This document shows positions 15,377-23,876 of a stretch of 43,668 nucleotides of DNA, one piece after another. Source of the DNA: an uncultured Collinsella sp. Its GTDB lineage: Bacteria > Actinomycetota > Coriobacteriia > Coriobacteriales > Coriobacteriaceae. The stretch is taken from assembly GCA_902494295.1 (NCBI GenBank), contig CABUSL010000003.1, positions 1 through 43,668 on the forward strand, in the 5' to 3' direction. The first letter of the stretch is position 1; each line of letters opens with the position of its first letter. The notes below the pieces were generated by a model that had not been told where the DNA came from, ran no database searches, and saw nothing but the letters and a program-made list of their open reading frames with translations. The position numbers and the translations under genes were made by a program.

Positions 15377-16078
15377 ATGGAAGAATCGATGCACGTCGGC
15401 GAGCAGGAAACGAGCCTACAGGACCAGTCCTACCACACCATTCGACGCAAAATCGTCTACCTGGACTACAAGCCGGGCGAAAAGCTGGGCGTCAAGCAAC
15501 TTTGCGACGACCTGGATATGGGTCGCACGCCCGTGCGCGAGGCTTTGGTTCGCTTGGCGCAGGAAGGCCTGGTGCGCACCGTGCCCCAGAGCGGCACCTA
15601 CGTCTCACCCATCAACCTCACCCTTGCCGAGAGTGCCTGTTACATCCGCGAACATCTGGAAAAGCAGGTGATCGTGGAATGCTGTGCGCGCGCCACGTCG
15701 GCCGGCATCGAGCAGCTCGACCGCGCCATCGCGCTGCAGGAAAAGGCCATGGCCGAAGAGGATCGCATCGGCTTCTTTTTGAGCGACAACCTCATGCATC
15801 ACATGATTTTTAGCATCGCATGTCGCAGCACCGTGTGGTCGTGGCTCGAAGAGACCAATGCCGACCTGGAGCGCTTCCGCTGGCTGCGCGCTGCCACGCA
15901 GGTTCTCGACAATCAGGACATCGTGAACGAGCACAAGCAAATTCGCCGCGCTATCGCCGGTCGCGACCCCATCGAAGCGAGCTTTTTGGTCAGCAAGCAC
16001 CTGCATATGATGTTCCGCAACCAAACCGAGGTTCTGGACCAGTTCCCCGAGTACTTCGAGACCAGCAAGCTCCGCTAA
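15377..16078 (+). CDS. GntR-family regulator (FadR/FCD subfamily)
   Basis: About 233 residues. The winged helix spans SYHTIRRKIVYLDYKPGEKL, VKQLCDDLDMGRTPVREALVRLAQEGLV and PQSGTYV, the classical GntR pattern. The C-terminal FCD effector domain shows the expected helices with metal-type residues (EKQVIVECCARA, HHMIFSIACRS, EHKQIRRAI, KHLHMMF). Ligands of this subfamily are carboxylic acids. I prefer ATG 15377 (GAGG 4 bases upstream); an in-frame ATG at 15347 has no ribosome site. It is divergent from the YeiH exporter and is a candidate regulator of it. Confidence 0.88.
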   Translation: MEESMHVGEQETSLQDQSYHTIRRKIVYLDYKPGEKLGVKQLCDDLDMGRTPVREALVRLAQEGLVRTVPQSGTYVSPINLTLAESACYIREHLEKQVIVECCARATSAGIEQLDRAIALQEKAMAEEDRIGFFLSDNLMHHMIFSIACRSTVWSWLEETNADLERFRWLRAATQVLDNQDIVNEHKQIRRAIAGRDPIEASFLVSKHLHMMFRNQTEVLDQFPEYFETSKLR

Positions 16079-16121
16079 CCTGCCAAAAAGGGACAGGTTC
16101 ATTTTGGCAGGTTTTATCTGG
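16079..16121. repeat. core-GGGAC hairpin repeat, copy 3 (TGCCAAAA type)
   Basis: CCTGCCAAAA and TTTTGGCAGG arms around AGGGACAGGTTCA, followed by TTTTATCTGG. It begins immediately after the GntR stop codon. Confidence 0.75.
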
Positions 16122-16130
16122 TCAAATGAA

Positions 16131-16170
16131 ACAAGGCCCGGCTCCGTCTGATGATGCGGAGCCGGGCCTT
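16131..16170 (-). terminator. terminator of glmS (convergent gap)
   Basis: AAGGCCCGGCTCCG (16133-16146) and CGGAGCCGGGCCTT (16157-16170) form a perfect 14-bp stem. On the minus strand it is followed by TGTTTCATTT. It may also stop the converging GntR transcript. Confidence 0.8.
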
Positions 16171-16194
16171 AGTTGTTAGGATGACGGAACTCGA

Positions 16195-18042
16195 TTACTC
16201 GACAGTAACGCTTTTCGCCAGGTTGCGAGGTTGGTCAACGTCGCAGCCGCGCAGGATGGCCACCTCACGGGCGAGCAGCTGCAGCGGGACGCTCGCCGTG
16301 ATGGGGCTGAACACGTCGCGGACTGCCGGCACGCGGATGATGCAGTCGGCAATCTTGTTGATCTCCTCGTCGCCCTCGGTGGCAACGACGATGACCTTGG
16401 CGCCGCGCGCCTTGCACTCCATAAGGTTCGACACAGTCTTGTCGTAGGTGGCGCTCTTGGTGGCCACGGCGATGACGGGGAAGCCCGGGTCGATCAGGGC
16501 GATGGGGCCGTGCTTCATCTCACCGGCGGCGTAGGCCTCGGCGTGCAGGTAGCTGACCTCCTTGAGCTTGAGCGCACCCTCGTAGGAAATAGCGGCACCC
16601 ATGCCGCGACCCACAAACAGTGCGGACTGCGCGTCCTTGCACAGCAGGGCGGCCTCATGAACGGCCTCGGTCTGGGTATCTAAAATCCACTGGATCTGCT
16701 CGGCCGTATCGGAAAGCTCGCGGAACAGCATGCGCGCCTGCTTGGTGGTCAGGCGGTACTTGACCTGCGCTAGCAGCAGAGCCAGCAGCGTCAGGCTCAC
16801 GACCTGGCCGATGAAGCTCTTGGTCGAGGCGACCGCGATCTCCTTGTTGGCCTTGGTGTAGATGACGCCGTCGCTCTCACGCGCCACGGGGCTGCCCACC
16901 ACGTTGGTGATGCCGAAGACCTTGGCACCCTTGATGCGCGCGTCGCGAATGGCGGCAAGGGTATCGGCCGTCTCGCCCGACTGGGACACGGCAACGACAA
17001 GCGTCGTCGGCGTAATGATGGGGTTGCGATAACGGAACTCGCTGGCCGCCTCCACCTCGGTGGGGATGCGAGCCCAGCCCTCAATGAGATTCTTGGCAAT
17101 GAGGCCAGCGTGATAGCTGGTTCCGCAAGCGATCACGTAGACGCGATCGATGTCGTTGAGTTCCTCGAGCGAAAGGCCCAGCTCGTCGATGTCGAGCTCG
17201 CCGGCCGGCGTCATACGACCGACCAGCGTGTCACGCACGACGCGCGGCTGCTCGTGGATTTCCTTGAGCATAAAGTCGGGATAACCGCCCTTTTCTGCCA
17301 TGTCCAGGTCCCAGTCGATATGGGTGACCTTGGGCTCGATAACGTTGCCGGCCTCGTCGGTGTACTCGACGCCTGCGGGCGTGAGCTTGGCAAACTGACC
17401 GTCCTCGAGCACCACGACATCGCGGGTGGCGTCGATGAGCGCGATGACATCGGAAGCAACATAGGAGCCGGTTTCGCCCACGCCGACTACGATCGGGGAA
17501 TCCTTGCGGGCCACGGCGATCACGCCGGGCTCGTCAGCGCACACGGCGGCCAGACCATAGGCACCGACCACGTGGGTGCAAGCCTCGCGCACGGAGGCCA
17601 TCAGGTCGTGCGTCTCGGCATAAGCCTCTTCGATCAGATGCGCGAAGACCTCGGTATCGGTCTCGCTCTTAAAGTGGTGGCCGCGGCCCTCCAGCTCTTC
17701 GCGCAGCTCGGCGAAGTTCTCGATGATGCCGTTGTGGACGATGGCGATACGACCGTCGCAGCTGGTGTGGGGGTGAGCGTTAACGACGGAGGGCTTGCCG
17801 TGGGTGGCCCAACGGGTGTGGCCGATACCGCAGGTAGCGTCGCTGTCGATGTTGGAAAGCTCGCTCTCCAGGCCCGCAACCTTGCCCACGCGGCGAATGA
17901 CGTCGAGGTGCGCCGCGGCGCCCTCGCCCACCTCGAGCGCGACGCCCGAGGAGTCATAGCCGCGATACTCCATACGCTTGAGGCCCGTAACCAGGATGTT
18001 CTTTGCAATATCAGAGCCGGTGTAGCCGACGATTCCGCACAT
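16195..18042 (-). CDS. glmS: Glutamine--fructose-6-phosphate aminotransferase (isomerizing)
   Basis: A 615-residue enzyme that makes glucosamine-6-phosphate for peptidoglycan. The start MCGIVGYTG exposes the catalytic Cys of the glutamine amidotransferase domain after Met removal. Then HTRWATHGKPS, HNGIIENF and SETDTEVFAHL follow, the two SIS sugar-isomerase domains (ACGTSYHAGL, SQSGETADTL; GRGMGAAISYEGALKLKE), and the canonical end DQPRNLAKSVTVE. Length and domain order are complete. It stands alone, followed by a strong terminator. I found no glmS ribozyme core in the short upstream region, which instead holds palindromic repeats. Confidence 0.97.
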   Translation of the reverse strand: MCGIVGYTGSDIAKNILVTGLKRMEYRGYDSSGVALEVGEGAAAHLDVIRRVGKVAGLESELSNIDSDATCGIGHTRWATHGKPSVVNAHPHTSCDGRIAIVHNGIIENFAELREELEGRGHHFKSETDTEVFAHLIEEAYAETHDLMASVREACTHVVGAYGLAAVCADEPGVIAVARKDSPIVVGVGETGSYVASDVIALIDATRDVVVLEDGQFAKLTPAGVEYTDEAGNVIEPKVTHIDWDLDMAEKGGYPDFMLKEIHEQPRVVRDTLVGRMTPAGELDIDELGLSLEELNDIDRVYVIACGTSYHAGLIAKNLIEGWARIPTEVEAASEFRYRNPIITPTTLVVAVSQSGETADTLAAIRDARIKGAKVFGITNVVGSPVARESDGVIYTKANKEIAVASTKSFIGQVVSLTLLALLLAQVKYRLTTKQARMLFRELSDTAEQIQWILDTQTEAVHEAALLCKDAQSALFVGRGMGAAISYEGALKLKEVSYLHAEAYAAGEMKHGPIALIDPGFPVIAVATKSATYDKTVSNLMECKARGAKVIVVATEGDEEINKIADCIIRVPAVRDVFSPITASVPLQLLAREVAILRGCDVDQPRNLAKSVTVE

Positions 18043-18195
18043 AAGATAAATCCCTTCGTTCGCGTGACTGCAAGACGTCCACGCACAAGGGGCGCTGAGA
18101 CGTACAACGTTCGAGTATTGTACTCACGCAAGCGCAAGCTGATATACCAGAAGTGGTATCTCAACTTAGATACCACCCGATGCACACACGTCCAG

Positions 18196-18248
18196 CCGGT
18201 CCAAACCACCGCAATGGGGACAGGCGCCTTTGTGGTGATTTGGACCGG
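18196..18248. repeat. core-GGGAC hairpin repeat, copy 4 (CCAAACCACC type)
   Basis: CCGGTCCAAACCACCGCAA pairs with the segment ending at 18248 (two wobble mismatches) around TGGGGACAGGCGCC. Total span 53 bases. It lies upstream of glmS. Confidence 0.7.
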
Positions 18249-18273
18249 GGCGGCGCTCTGTCCCGGCGAAAAA

Positions 18274-18328
18274 TCTCGATCTGTAACATCTGAGCCGCAA
18301 TAAGCCGGCTTAGCGTTACAGATCGAGA
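18274..18328. repeat. TCTCGATCTGTAAC palindrome, copy A
   Basis: Arms TCTCGATCTGTAAC (18274-18287) and GTTACAGATCGAGA (18315-18328) are perfect inverted copies of 14 bp. The loop contains GAGCCG and its own small AGCCGGCT dyad. Confidence 0.8.
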
Positions 18329-18352
18329 CATTGCGGTTCGGCCCCCGCACTA

Positions 18353-18411
18353 TGTCTCGATCTGTAACAGGTAGAGCCGGTTTTGCCGCCCAGATGTTAC
18401 AGACCGAGACA
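18353..18411. repeat. TCTCGATCTGTAAC palindrome, copy B
   Basis: Arms TGTCTCGATCTGTAAC (18353-18368) and GTTACAGACCGAGACA (18396-18411) pair over 16 bp with one wobble. The loop again contains GAGCCGG. It is a second copy of the same element 25 bases away. Confidence 0.8.
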
Positions 18412-18420
18412 ATTGAAGAC

Positions 18421-18478
18421 CCGGGCAGACCAAACCACCACGAAGGGGACAGGTGCCTTCGTGGTGGTTTGGCCCGGC
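18421..18478. repeat. core-GGGAC hairpin repeat, copy 5 (CCAAACCACC type)
   Basis: CCGGGC, then CCAAACCACCACGAAGG, pairs with CCTTCGTGGTGGTTTGG, then CCCGG, around GGACAGGTG. This is the longest near-perfect stem of the family in the window. Confidence 0.75.
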
Positions 18479-18488
18479 AGCATCGTTT

Positions 18489-18536
18489 CCCCAGATAAAA
18501 CCTGCCAAAATAAACCTGTCCCTAATTGGCAGGTTT
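18489..18536. repeat. core-GGGAC hairpin repeat, copy 6 (TGCCAAAA type, inverted)
   Basis: This is the reverse complement of the 16079 type: CCCCAGATAAAA, CCTGCCAAAA, TAAACCTGTCCCTAA, TTGGCAGG. It abuts the stop of the MFS gene. Confidence 0.75.
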
Positions 18537-18540
18537 TCGT

Positions 18541-20145
18541 CTATGCGGTCTGTTTGGGGAAGGTTGTTGCGAGCGCCGCAACAGCGAGGCCGGCCACCAC
18601 GTAGAAAGCGGTGGCTGCAGAATTTGCGCGGACCTCGGCATTATCCGTCAGCAGCTCTCCTTGCGACTCGGGCGCAACGCCCATGGATTCCAAGCGCGCC
18701 GTAAATGCCGCGTCGCTTTCAAAGGTGTAGACAACCTCTTCGAGCGCCGCCTTGTCTTGCGTGCCGACCGTGCCGCTCGCCTCGATGCGCGCATCGAGGC
18801 CGGTGTTGACGGCAATGAGCAGAACCGACCCCATAGCTGCAGAGCCCAGCGCAAGGCCGAGGTTTCGCGCCGCGCCCTGAATGCCGCCCGACTGTTGGGC
18901 ATCGCTCGGCGGCACGGCCGAGGCAACAATGTTGTTGGCCTGCGAGTTGACCAAGCCGACGCCGACGCCGCCAAAGAGCGTACCGACCACCATAATGGGC
19001 GTAAGCTCGGCCGCGCGCACACCAAACGCCATGCTCACACAGGCAGCGGCCATAAAAACATAGCCCACGCGCACCACAGACCAAGGCTTAAGCTGCGGAA
19101 ACTTGCGCGGCACAAACATCGCAAGAACCAACATGGGGACACCCGAGATGATGCCCAAAAGCGCCGTCTGCATGCCGCCGAGGCCGATCACGAGCTGATA
19201 GTATGAAGTTCCGACCAGACCCTGGGCGCCCATATAGAAAAACGGCAGGGCAATGGCGACAACGCCGGCGCGAACGGTGGCGTTGCGCACAAAGCTCGAG
19301 GGCAAGATCGCTATGCCGTGCGTCTGCTCCATCCAACGCTCGACCGGAATCAAAATCACCAGCAACAGTATGCCGACGCCAACGATAGGAAGCGCAGGAG
19401 AGATGCCCGCAACCGTAAAGGGCGCCTGCGGCAAGGGGGCAAACACGCCCCAGGTCGAGATGCGAGAAAGGCCGCACATAACGGCGAACAATCCCAGAGA
19501 GGCAATAACTGCACCCGGCGCGTCAAACTTGCCTGCGTGCAGCCCGCCACCCGTCGGCAGCTTCGCGCTCGCAACGAGCAGGGCCACAAAATAGACAGCA
19601 AGCACGCCAAAGGTCACGCGAAAACCCGCGACATCGACGAGAATACCCAGCGCGATGGGAATAATCGTCGCAAGCGCCGCGGACGCAGCGATAACACCGT
19701 ACGCCTGCTTGCGCTCCTCCCCCTCGTACAGCATGGACACCATGCCGAGTACCGAAGGGATAATGAGGCTTGCACCCAGACCAACCATCAAACGGCCGCC
19801 CCAAATAAGCAGCTCAATGCTCGGCGACAACGCACACAGAAGCTCACCCGCTACTGCAAGCACCAACCCGGCGCGGAAGTTCCTGCACCATCCGATGACC
19901 ATGCCGAGCAGGCCGCTCGCAAGCATAAAGGTTCCCGCCATAAGCGAATAAACCGTACTGGCCATCTGCACGTCAGAGAGCGGGCAGCCAAACACGTGCA
20001 TCATCTCGGCCATGGCGACCGAAAACGCCCCGTTGTCGGCGGAGGTACCCACCTGGGCGCACGCCAGCACAATCAACGGCGCCAGCCGCGCCAAACGAGA
20101 AGGCGCCACGGGGTCCATTCCCGAGTTCGATACCGTGCGATCCAT
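18541..20145 (-). CDS. MFS transporter (DHA2-like), first paralog
   Basis: About 534 residues with roughly 14 membrane helices. Key MFS marks are ACAQVGTSADNGAF in helix 1, GWCRNFRAGL in the loop between helices 2 and 3, LIWGGRLMVGLGASLIIPSVLG, and the late NSQANNIVASAVPPSDAQQSGGIQG. It is clearly paralogous to the 23877-25493 transporter over the whole length. The frame is open to 20217, but that codon overlaps the predicted -10 at 20213-20218. I place the start at ATG 20145 (GGTGAT upstream), which also matches the paralog's N-terminal length; ATG 20169 is an alternative. It is divergent from the PRD regulator. The substrate is unknown. Confidence 0.85.
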   Translation of the reverse strand: MDRTVSNSGMDPVAPSRLARLAPLIVLACAQVGTSADNGAFSVAMAEMMHVFGCPLSDVQMASTVYSLMAGTFMLASGLLGMVIGWCRNFRAGLVLAVAGELLCALSPSIELLIWGGRLMVGLGASLIIPSVLGMVSMLYEGEERKQAYGVIAASAALATIIPIALGILVDVAGFRVTFGVLAVYFVALLVASAKLPTGGGLHAGKFDAPGAVIASLGLFAVMCGLSRISTWGVFAPLPQAPFTVAGISPALPIVGVGILLLVILIPVERWMEQTHGIAILPSSFVRNATVRAGVVAIALPFFYMGAQGLVGTSYYQLVIGLGGMQTALLGIISGVPMLVLAMFVPRKFPQLKPWSVVRVGYVFMAAACVSMAFGVRAAELTPIMVVGTLFGGVGVGLVNSQANNIVASAVPPSDAQQSGGIQGAARNLGLALGSAAMGSVLLIAVNTGLDARIEASGTVGTQDKAALEEVVYTFESDAAFTARLESMGVAPESQGELLTDNAEVRANSAATAFYVVAGLAVAALATTFPKQTA

Positions 20146-20167
20146 GCACATCACCATCCGCTTTTTC

Positions 20168-20185
20168 ATTCCGTATATGTGGCAA
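20168..20185. promoter_or_regulatory. degenerate TTGCCGTA-type operator
   Basis: ATTCCGTATATGTGGCAA matches TTGCCGTANNNACGGCAA at 11 of 15 defined positions. It lies between the divergent MFS and PRD regulator genes, in the MFS leader. A TATCAT at 20228-20233 could be the regulator gene's -10. Confidence 0.35.
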
Positions 20186-20212
20186 GGATTTAAGACCAAC
20201 CCTCCCCTATTC

Positions 20213-20268
20213 ATCATAAAAAATGCGTATCATGACAGGTGCCACGCTCTTTTCCAGATATACGGCAA
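20213..20268 (-). promoter_or_regulatory. MFS promoter with TTGCCGTA-type operator
   Basis: On the minus strand a -10 TATGAT is at 20213-20218. TTTCCAGATATACGGCAA at 20251-20268 has a perfect right half (ACGGCAA) and 5 of 8 in the left half. Its centre is 46.5 bases upstream of the downstream -10 edge, the same spacing as the two perfect copies at 25604 and 26317. Confidence 0.6.
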
Positions 20269-20299
20269 ATCGAGCCTTCTCGTGACACTAGGGGGTCCC

Positions 20300-22132
20300 A
20301 TGAGCATCAACCAGCGCCAGGCAAAGCTGCTTAAAATCCTGCTCGCACAGGCAGGATACACCCCTACAGTCGATGTCTCCGACGCCCTCGCTTGCTCAGA
20401 GCGCACCGTTCGCAACGACATGCGCGCCGCCAATGCCTTTCTTGTCGAAATGGGCATTCAGGCGGCCATCGTCTCCAAACGAGGTAACGGCATCCGCATC
20501 GACGGTGACAGCGCCCAGCGTAGCCAAGTCTCTGACATTATCAAAGAGCGCTCGCTATCCATGGATGCCGGCCTCGATCGTTTCTATCGCGGCATGCTGC
20601 TGCTCACCTGTGATTATCGGCATCAATACACCACCGAATCGCTCGCGCGGGCCATTCTCACCAACAAGCAACAAGCCCAAGACGACCTACGCACGTGGAA
20701 CGAGCTCATGACGCCGTTTGGAGCCCAGATCGTACGCGGCCGTCGCATCACCGTCGAGGGTCCCGAGGAATACATCCGCTTCTTTGTCGTCTACTATCTA
20801 TTTGAGCTTGCGTCGACCGCCATGAAGCGCCGCATCGAGCCGCAGCTCTTTGGCGGCAACGAACAGTTCTTCAACGACCTCATCGCATACGTCGAGCGCG
20901 AAAGCCGAACGCTCTATACCAACAACGCCCGCCACCAGCTTGCCGTCTACCTGCAGATTATGGTCCTGCGCATTCTTAAGGGCAAAGAGGTCGGTGGTTA
21001 CACCTCGGCGATTCCCGTTGTGTACGACGACGTCGCCAACCGCATTGAGCAGCACTTTGGCATCGAGGTCTCCGCCAACGAGCGCGACATCATCCGCGAC
21101 CTCTTTACGGTCTCCACGCGCCGATGGACGCCCGAGTTCCAGCGCACATATCAGCCCACACCCGAGGCGGCGCGCCTCACCGAGGAGTTATTCTGCGCTC
21201 TCAGCGAACGCTTTGGCACGCGACCGCCGCTTCATCTTGAAAAGCCCTGCGCCGCGCTCATCGAAGCCGGACAAACCCACATGCGCTATGAACGCGCCAT
21301 CTCACTGCCCCAGGAAAACACCTGGACGGTGCGATACGAAAACATGGCCTCGTTTATGCGCCTGTCCGAGGTGCTGCGCGACGCGGCCGGCCTATCTGGG
21401 CTGAATCTATACCAGACCGACGTGACGCGCCTGGCGATGCTATTGCTCTCGTATATGGACGGCCTGTCCTCGCACGATCAATGGCGCGTCGGACTCGTGG
21501 TCAACTGCGGCATTGAGCAGGTCTTCTATGCGCGCGATCGACTTGAGCGGCTCATTCCCTGCATGCGGGTCGCGCGTGTGCTGACCGAAACAGAAGTCGC
21601 CGAGATTGAATCAGACCCCAAGCACAGCAGCCTCGACTTCCTGGTCTCATTCGACCCCATCAAGACGACGCTTCCACTCTGCGTGCTGAGCAATGCCATC
21701 GATGACGCCGATCGCAGCCGCATCGAGCTGCTGCTCATGAAGCTTGGATGCCCTCACGCACTCGACGACGCCCCGCTTGCCGGCGGTCTTCCCGAGCGCG
21801 AGCTCGATATTTCGCACGCGCGCATGCTCACGCGCACCCTTCACGCTGCACTTGTCGAAGACGGCCTCTGGCGTGGCACGCTCTCCGGCTTCTCGAACAC
21901 CTTCGAGATGCTGTCGTTCACGCACGGACCTTGGCTCTTGCTGACCGTATGTTCCCAAGATGTCGCTCAAACCGGGGCCGTGCATTACCGCGTGGAAACA
22001 CGAGTCGGCTTTACCGGCGACCGCCTGCAACACATCCTGGTGCTCTGCGTCGCCCCAAGCGATGAGCGCGTCCTCACTCCGGCCACACAGCGCTTCCGCA
22101 AGCTCGCATCCGAGGCCGGTCTCAAACGGTAG
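20300..22132 (+). CDS. PRD-domain transcriptional regulator (BglG/MtlR/LicR-like)
   Basis: A 610-residue PTS-type regulator. N-terminal HTH_11 (INQRQAKLLKIL, CSERTVRNDMRAAN), a second DNA-binding-like segment (YTTESLARAILTNKQQAQDDL), and a PRD-like region with RIEQHFGIEVSANERDIIRDL. An EIIB-like segment (LVVNCGIEQVFYARDRLERL) keeps a cysteine where EIIB-Gat domains have one, and a degenerate EIIA-like tail ends the protein. ATG at 20300 follows AGGGGG; the open frame from 20012 runs across the promoter region. Relatives respond to PTS phosphorylation, but no PTS gene lies next to it. The shared operator at its neighbours makes it their likely activator (inference). Confidence 0.85.
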   Translation: MSINQRQAKLLKILLAQAGYTPTVDVSDALACSERTVRNDMRAANAFLVEMGIQAAIVSKRGNGIRIDGDSAQRSQVSDIIKERSLSMDAGLDRFYRGMLLLTCDYRHQYTTESLARAILTNKQQAQDDLRTWNELMTPFGAQIVRGRRITVEGPEEYIRFFVVYYLFELASTAMKRRIEPQLFGGNEQFFNDLIAYVERESRTLYTNNARHQLAVYLQIMVLRILKGKEVGGYTSAIPVVYDDVANRIEQHFGIEVSANERDIIRDLFTVSTRRWTPEFQRTYQPTPEAARLTEELFCALSERFGTRPPLHLEKPCAALIEAGQTHMRYERAISLPQENTWTVRYENMASFMRLSEVLRDAAGLSGLNLYQTDVTRLAMLLLSYMDGLSSHDQWRVGLVVNCGIEQVFYARDRLERLIPCMRVARVLTETEVAEIESDPKHSSLDFLVSFDPIKTTLPLCVLSNAIDDADRSRIELLLMKLGCPHALDDAPLAGGLPERELDISHARMLTRTLHAALVEDGLWRGTLSGFSNTFEMLSFTHGPWLLLTVCSQDVAQTGAVHYRVETRVGFTGDRLQHILVLCVAPSDERVLTPATQRFRKLASEAGLKR

Positions 22133-22189
22133 ACGGCGTGGGCGCCCATCGCGCGTGCCCATGCAAGCCTTCAAATACGCTTAAGCGCA

Positions 22190-22227
22190 AAGAACCCGTG
22201 GCCGCCCCTGCAGCCACGGGTTCTATT
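22190..22227. terminator. bidirectional terminator between PRD regulator and amidohydrolase
   Basis: AGAACCCGTGGC and GCCACGGGTTCT form a 12-bp stem, with TATTT on the plus side and TTTG on the minus side. The flanking genes converge here. Confidence 0.75.
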
Positions 22228-22256
22228 TAGCGTCTATGGCCTATGCCATGACAAAG

Positions 22257-23873
22257 CTATTTGCGCGTCCAGACAGTCTCGCCCTCTTTGATCGTCTCGA
22301 GAACGCGCAGGTTGCGCACCTCGTCGAGCTCGATCTTGAGCGGGTTCTTCTCGACAATGCAGAAGTCGGCCAGCTTGCCGGCCTCGAGCGTGCCCTTACG
22401 GTCGAGCTCGCCATACTGGAAAGCGCCGTTGACCGTGATGGCCTTCAGACCCTCGTACACGCTGATCTTCTGATCCTCGTCCAGCTGAGCGCCGCCCTTA
22501 GTGACGCGCTTGGCAGCGCACCACACAGCCTCAAAGAAATTGGGGCGCAGCACCGGCGTGTCGGTGTGGAAGGTAAACGGCAGGCCGCACTCCAGAGCGT
22601 CATGGCAGGCAGACACGCGACCGCCGCGCACGGGACCGAAGTTCTTAAGATGCACGTCGGCCCAGTACCAGATATGGCTGGCGAAAATCGACGGAATCAT
22701 GTTGATCTCGGCCATCTGCTCGTACTGATCGCGACGGGCAGTCTGGCAGTGGATCATGACCGGGCGCAGGCTCGCTTTATCGGGATTAGGCGAATCCTCC
22801 AGCGCGCGCTTGTACACGCGCAGGTACTGGTCGGCAGCCGCATCGCCATTGGTATGGGCGAGCAGCTGATGATCGCCGTCGATGGCCTTGCGCATAAAGT
22901 CATAAGCGGCCTTGTCGGTCATGGTGCCATAACCGCAGTAACCCTCGCCCTCATCGCCGGGAGTGTAGGGCTCGGTCATCCACGCCGTACGACCCTGGGG
23001 AGAACCGTCGAAGAACATCTTGAGGCCGCCGATGCGGAAGTGACCGGTGTAGTCCTGCGAGACAAAAGGCTCGTGGTCGGCCAAGATTTTGTCGACATCC
23101 TCGCCGTACATGGGATAGCTCACGACGTCCATCTTGAGCAGACCCTTGTTCGCAAGGCCGCAGAACAGCGCTGCGAAGTCGGCGGTGGTAGCACCCTCCT
23201 GGCAGGTGGTGATGCCGTTTTCCAGGTAGATGTCCTGCATCTCGCCGATCATGACGTCCATATCCATCTTCTGACGCGGCTGAATCACGGCAAAGACCGG
23301 CCACATAGCGCCCGGCTCCTCGCAGTAACCGTCCGGCGTGCCGTCGGCCTCGCGACCGTAGCGAGCGCCCTCGGGATCGGGAGTCTCGGCGGCAATGCCG
23401 GCAAGCTCCAACAGCTTGGTGTTGGCAACAACCATGTGGCTCGAAGCGTGGACGGCGATAACCGGAATGGTCTCGCTCACGCGGTCGAGCACGTGACGGT
23501 TAGGGTGCTCATGCTCGGCCAGGGAATTCTGGTCGTAGGAAACACCCATGATCACGCCGTCCTCGCCAATGCCGCGCTGCTCGGCAAAGGCAGCCAGACG
23601 CTCGACGATCTCATCGAAATCCGCCGCGCCGTTAAGGTCGGCAGCCACGATGTACTGCGTGCAGCCAGAGATGTGGCTGTGGGGGTCAATCAGACCGGGC
23701 ATAAGGCAGGCGCCGTTGAGGTCAATCTCCTCGGCATCCTCTGCCTGAGCGCGAGCCTCCTCGAGCGAGCCGGTAAACGCGATGGTGCCGTCGTCTGCAA
23801 CCAGCAGGGCCCCAAAAGTCTCGTCCTCGCCGGTCATGGGAACAAAGTCGCCGTTAAAGTACAGCTTCTTCAT
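22257..23873 (-). CDS. YtcJ-like amidohydrolase (Amidohydro_3)
   Basis: A 538-residue metal-dependent hydrolase of the Amidohydro_3/YtcJ group. MPGLIDPHSHISG carries the metal-binding H-x-H, and HTNGDAAADQYL, MIHCQTARRDQYEQM and the end ADFCIVEKNPLKIE fit the family. Members hydrolyse N-acyl or imide-type substrates; the actual substrate is not evident. ATG at 23873 lies 3 bases after the MFS stop, so the two genes form a tight MFS-amidohydrolase operon, suggesting uptake and hydrolysis of one compound. No signal peptide is visible, so it is cytoplasmic. Confidence 0.92.
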   Translation of the reverse strand: MKKLYFNGDFVPMTGEDETFGALLVADDGTIAFTGSLEEARAQAEDAEEIDLNGACLMPGLIDPHSHISGCTQYIVAADLNGAADFDEIVERLAAFAEQRGIGEDGVIMGVSYDQNSLAEHEHPNRHVLDRVSETIPVIAVHASSHMVVANTKLLELAGIAAETPDPEGARYGREADGTPDGYCEEPGAMWPVFAVIQPRQKMDMDVMIGEMQDIYLENGITTCQEGATTADFAALFCGLANKGLLKMDVVSYPMYGEDVDKILADHEPFVSQDYTGHFRIGGLKMFFDGSPQGRTAWMTEPYTPGDEGEGYCGYGTMTDKAAYDFMRKAIDGDHQLLAHTNGDAAADQYLRVYKRALEDSPNPDKASLRPVMIHCQTARRDQYEQMAEINMIPSIFASHIWYWADVHLKNFGPVRGGRVSACHDALECGLPFTFHTDTPVLRPNFFEAVWCAAKRVTKGGAQLDEDQKISVYEGLKAITVNGAFQYGELDRKGTLEAGKLADFCIVEKNPLKIELDEVRNLRVLETIKEGETVWTRK

Positions 23874-23876
23874 GAC

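Noticed and set aside
18043..18195. glmS ribozyme in the upstream region
   Set aside because: The gap holds no recognisable ribozyme core and consists mainly of repeats further upstream.
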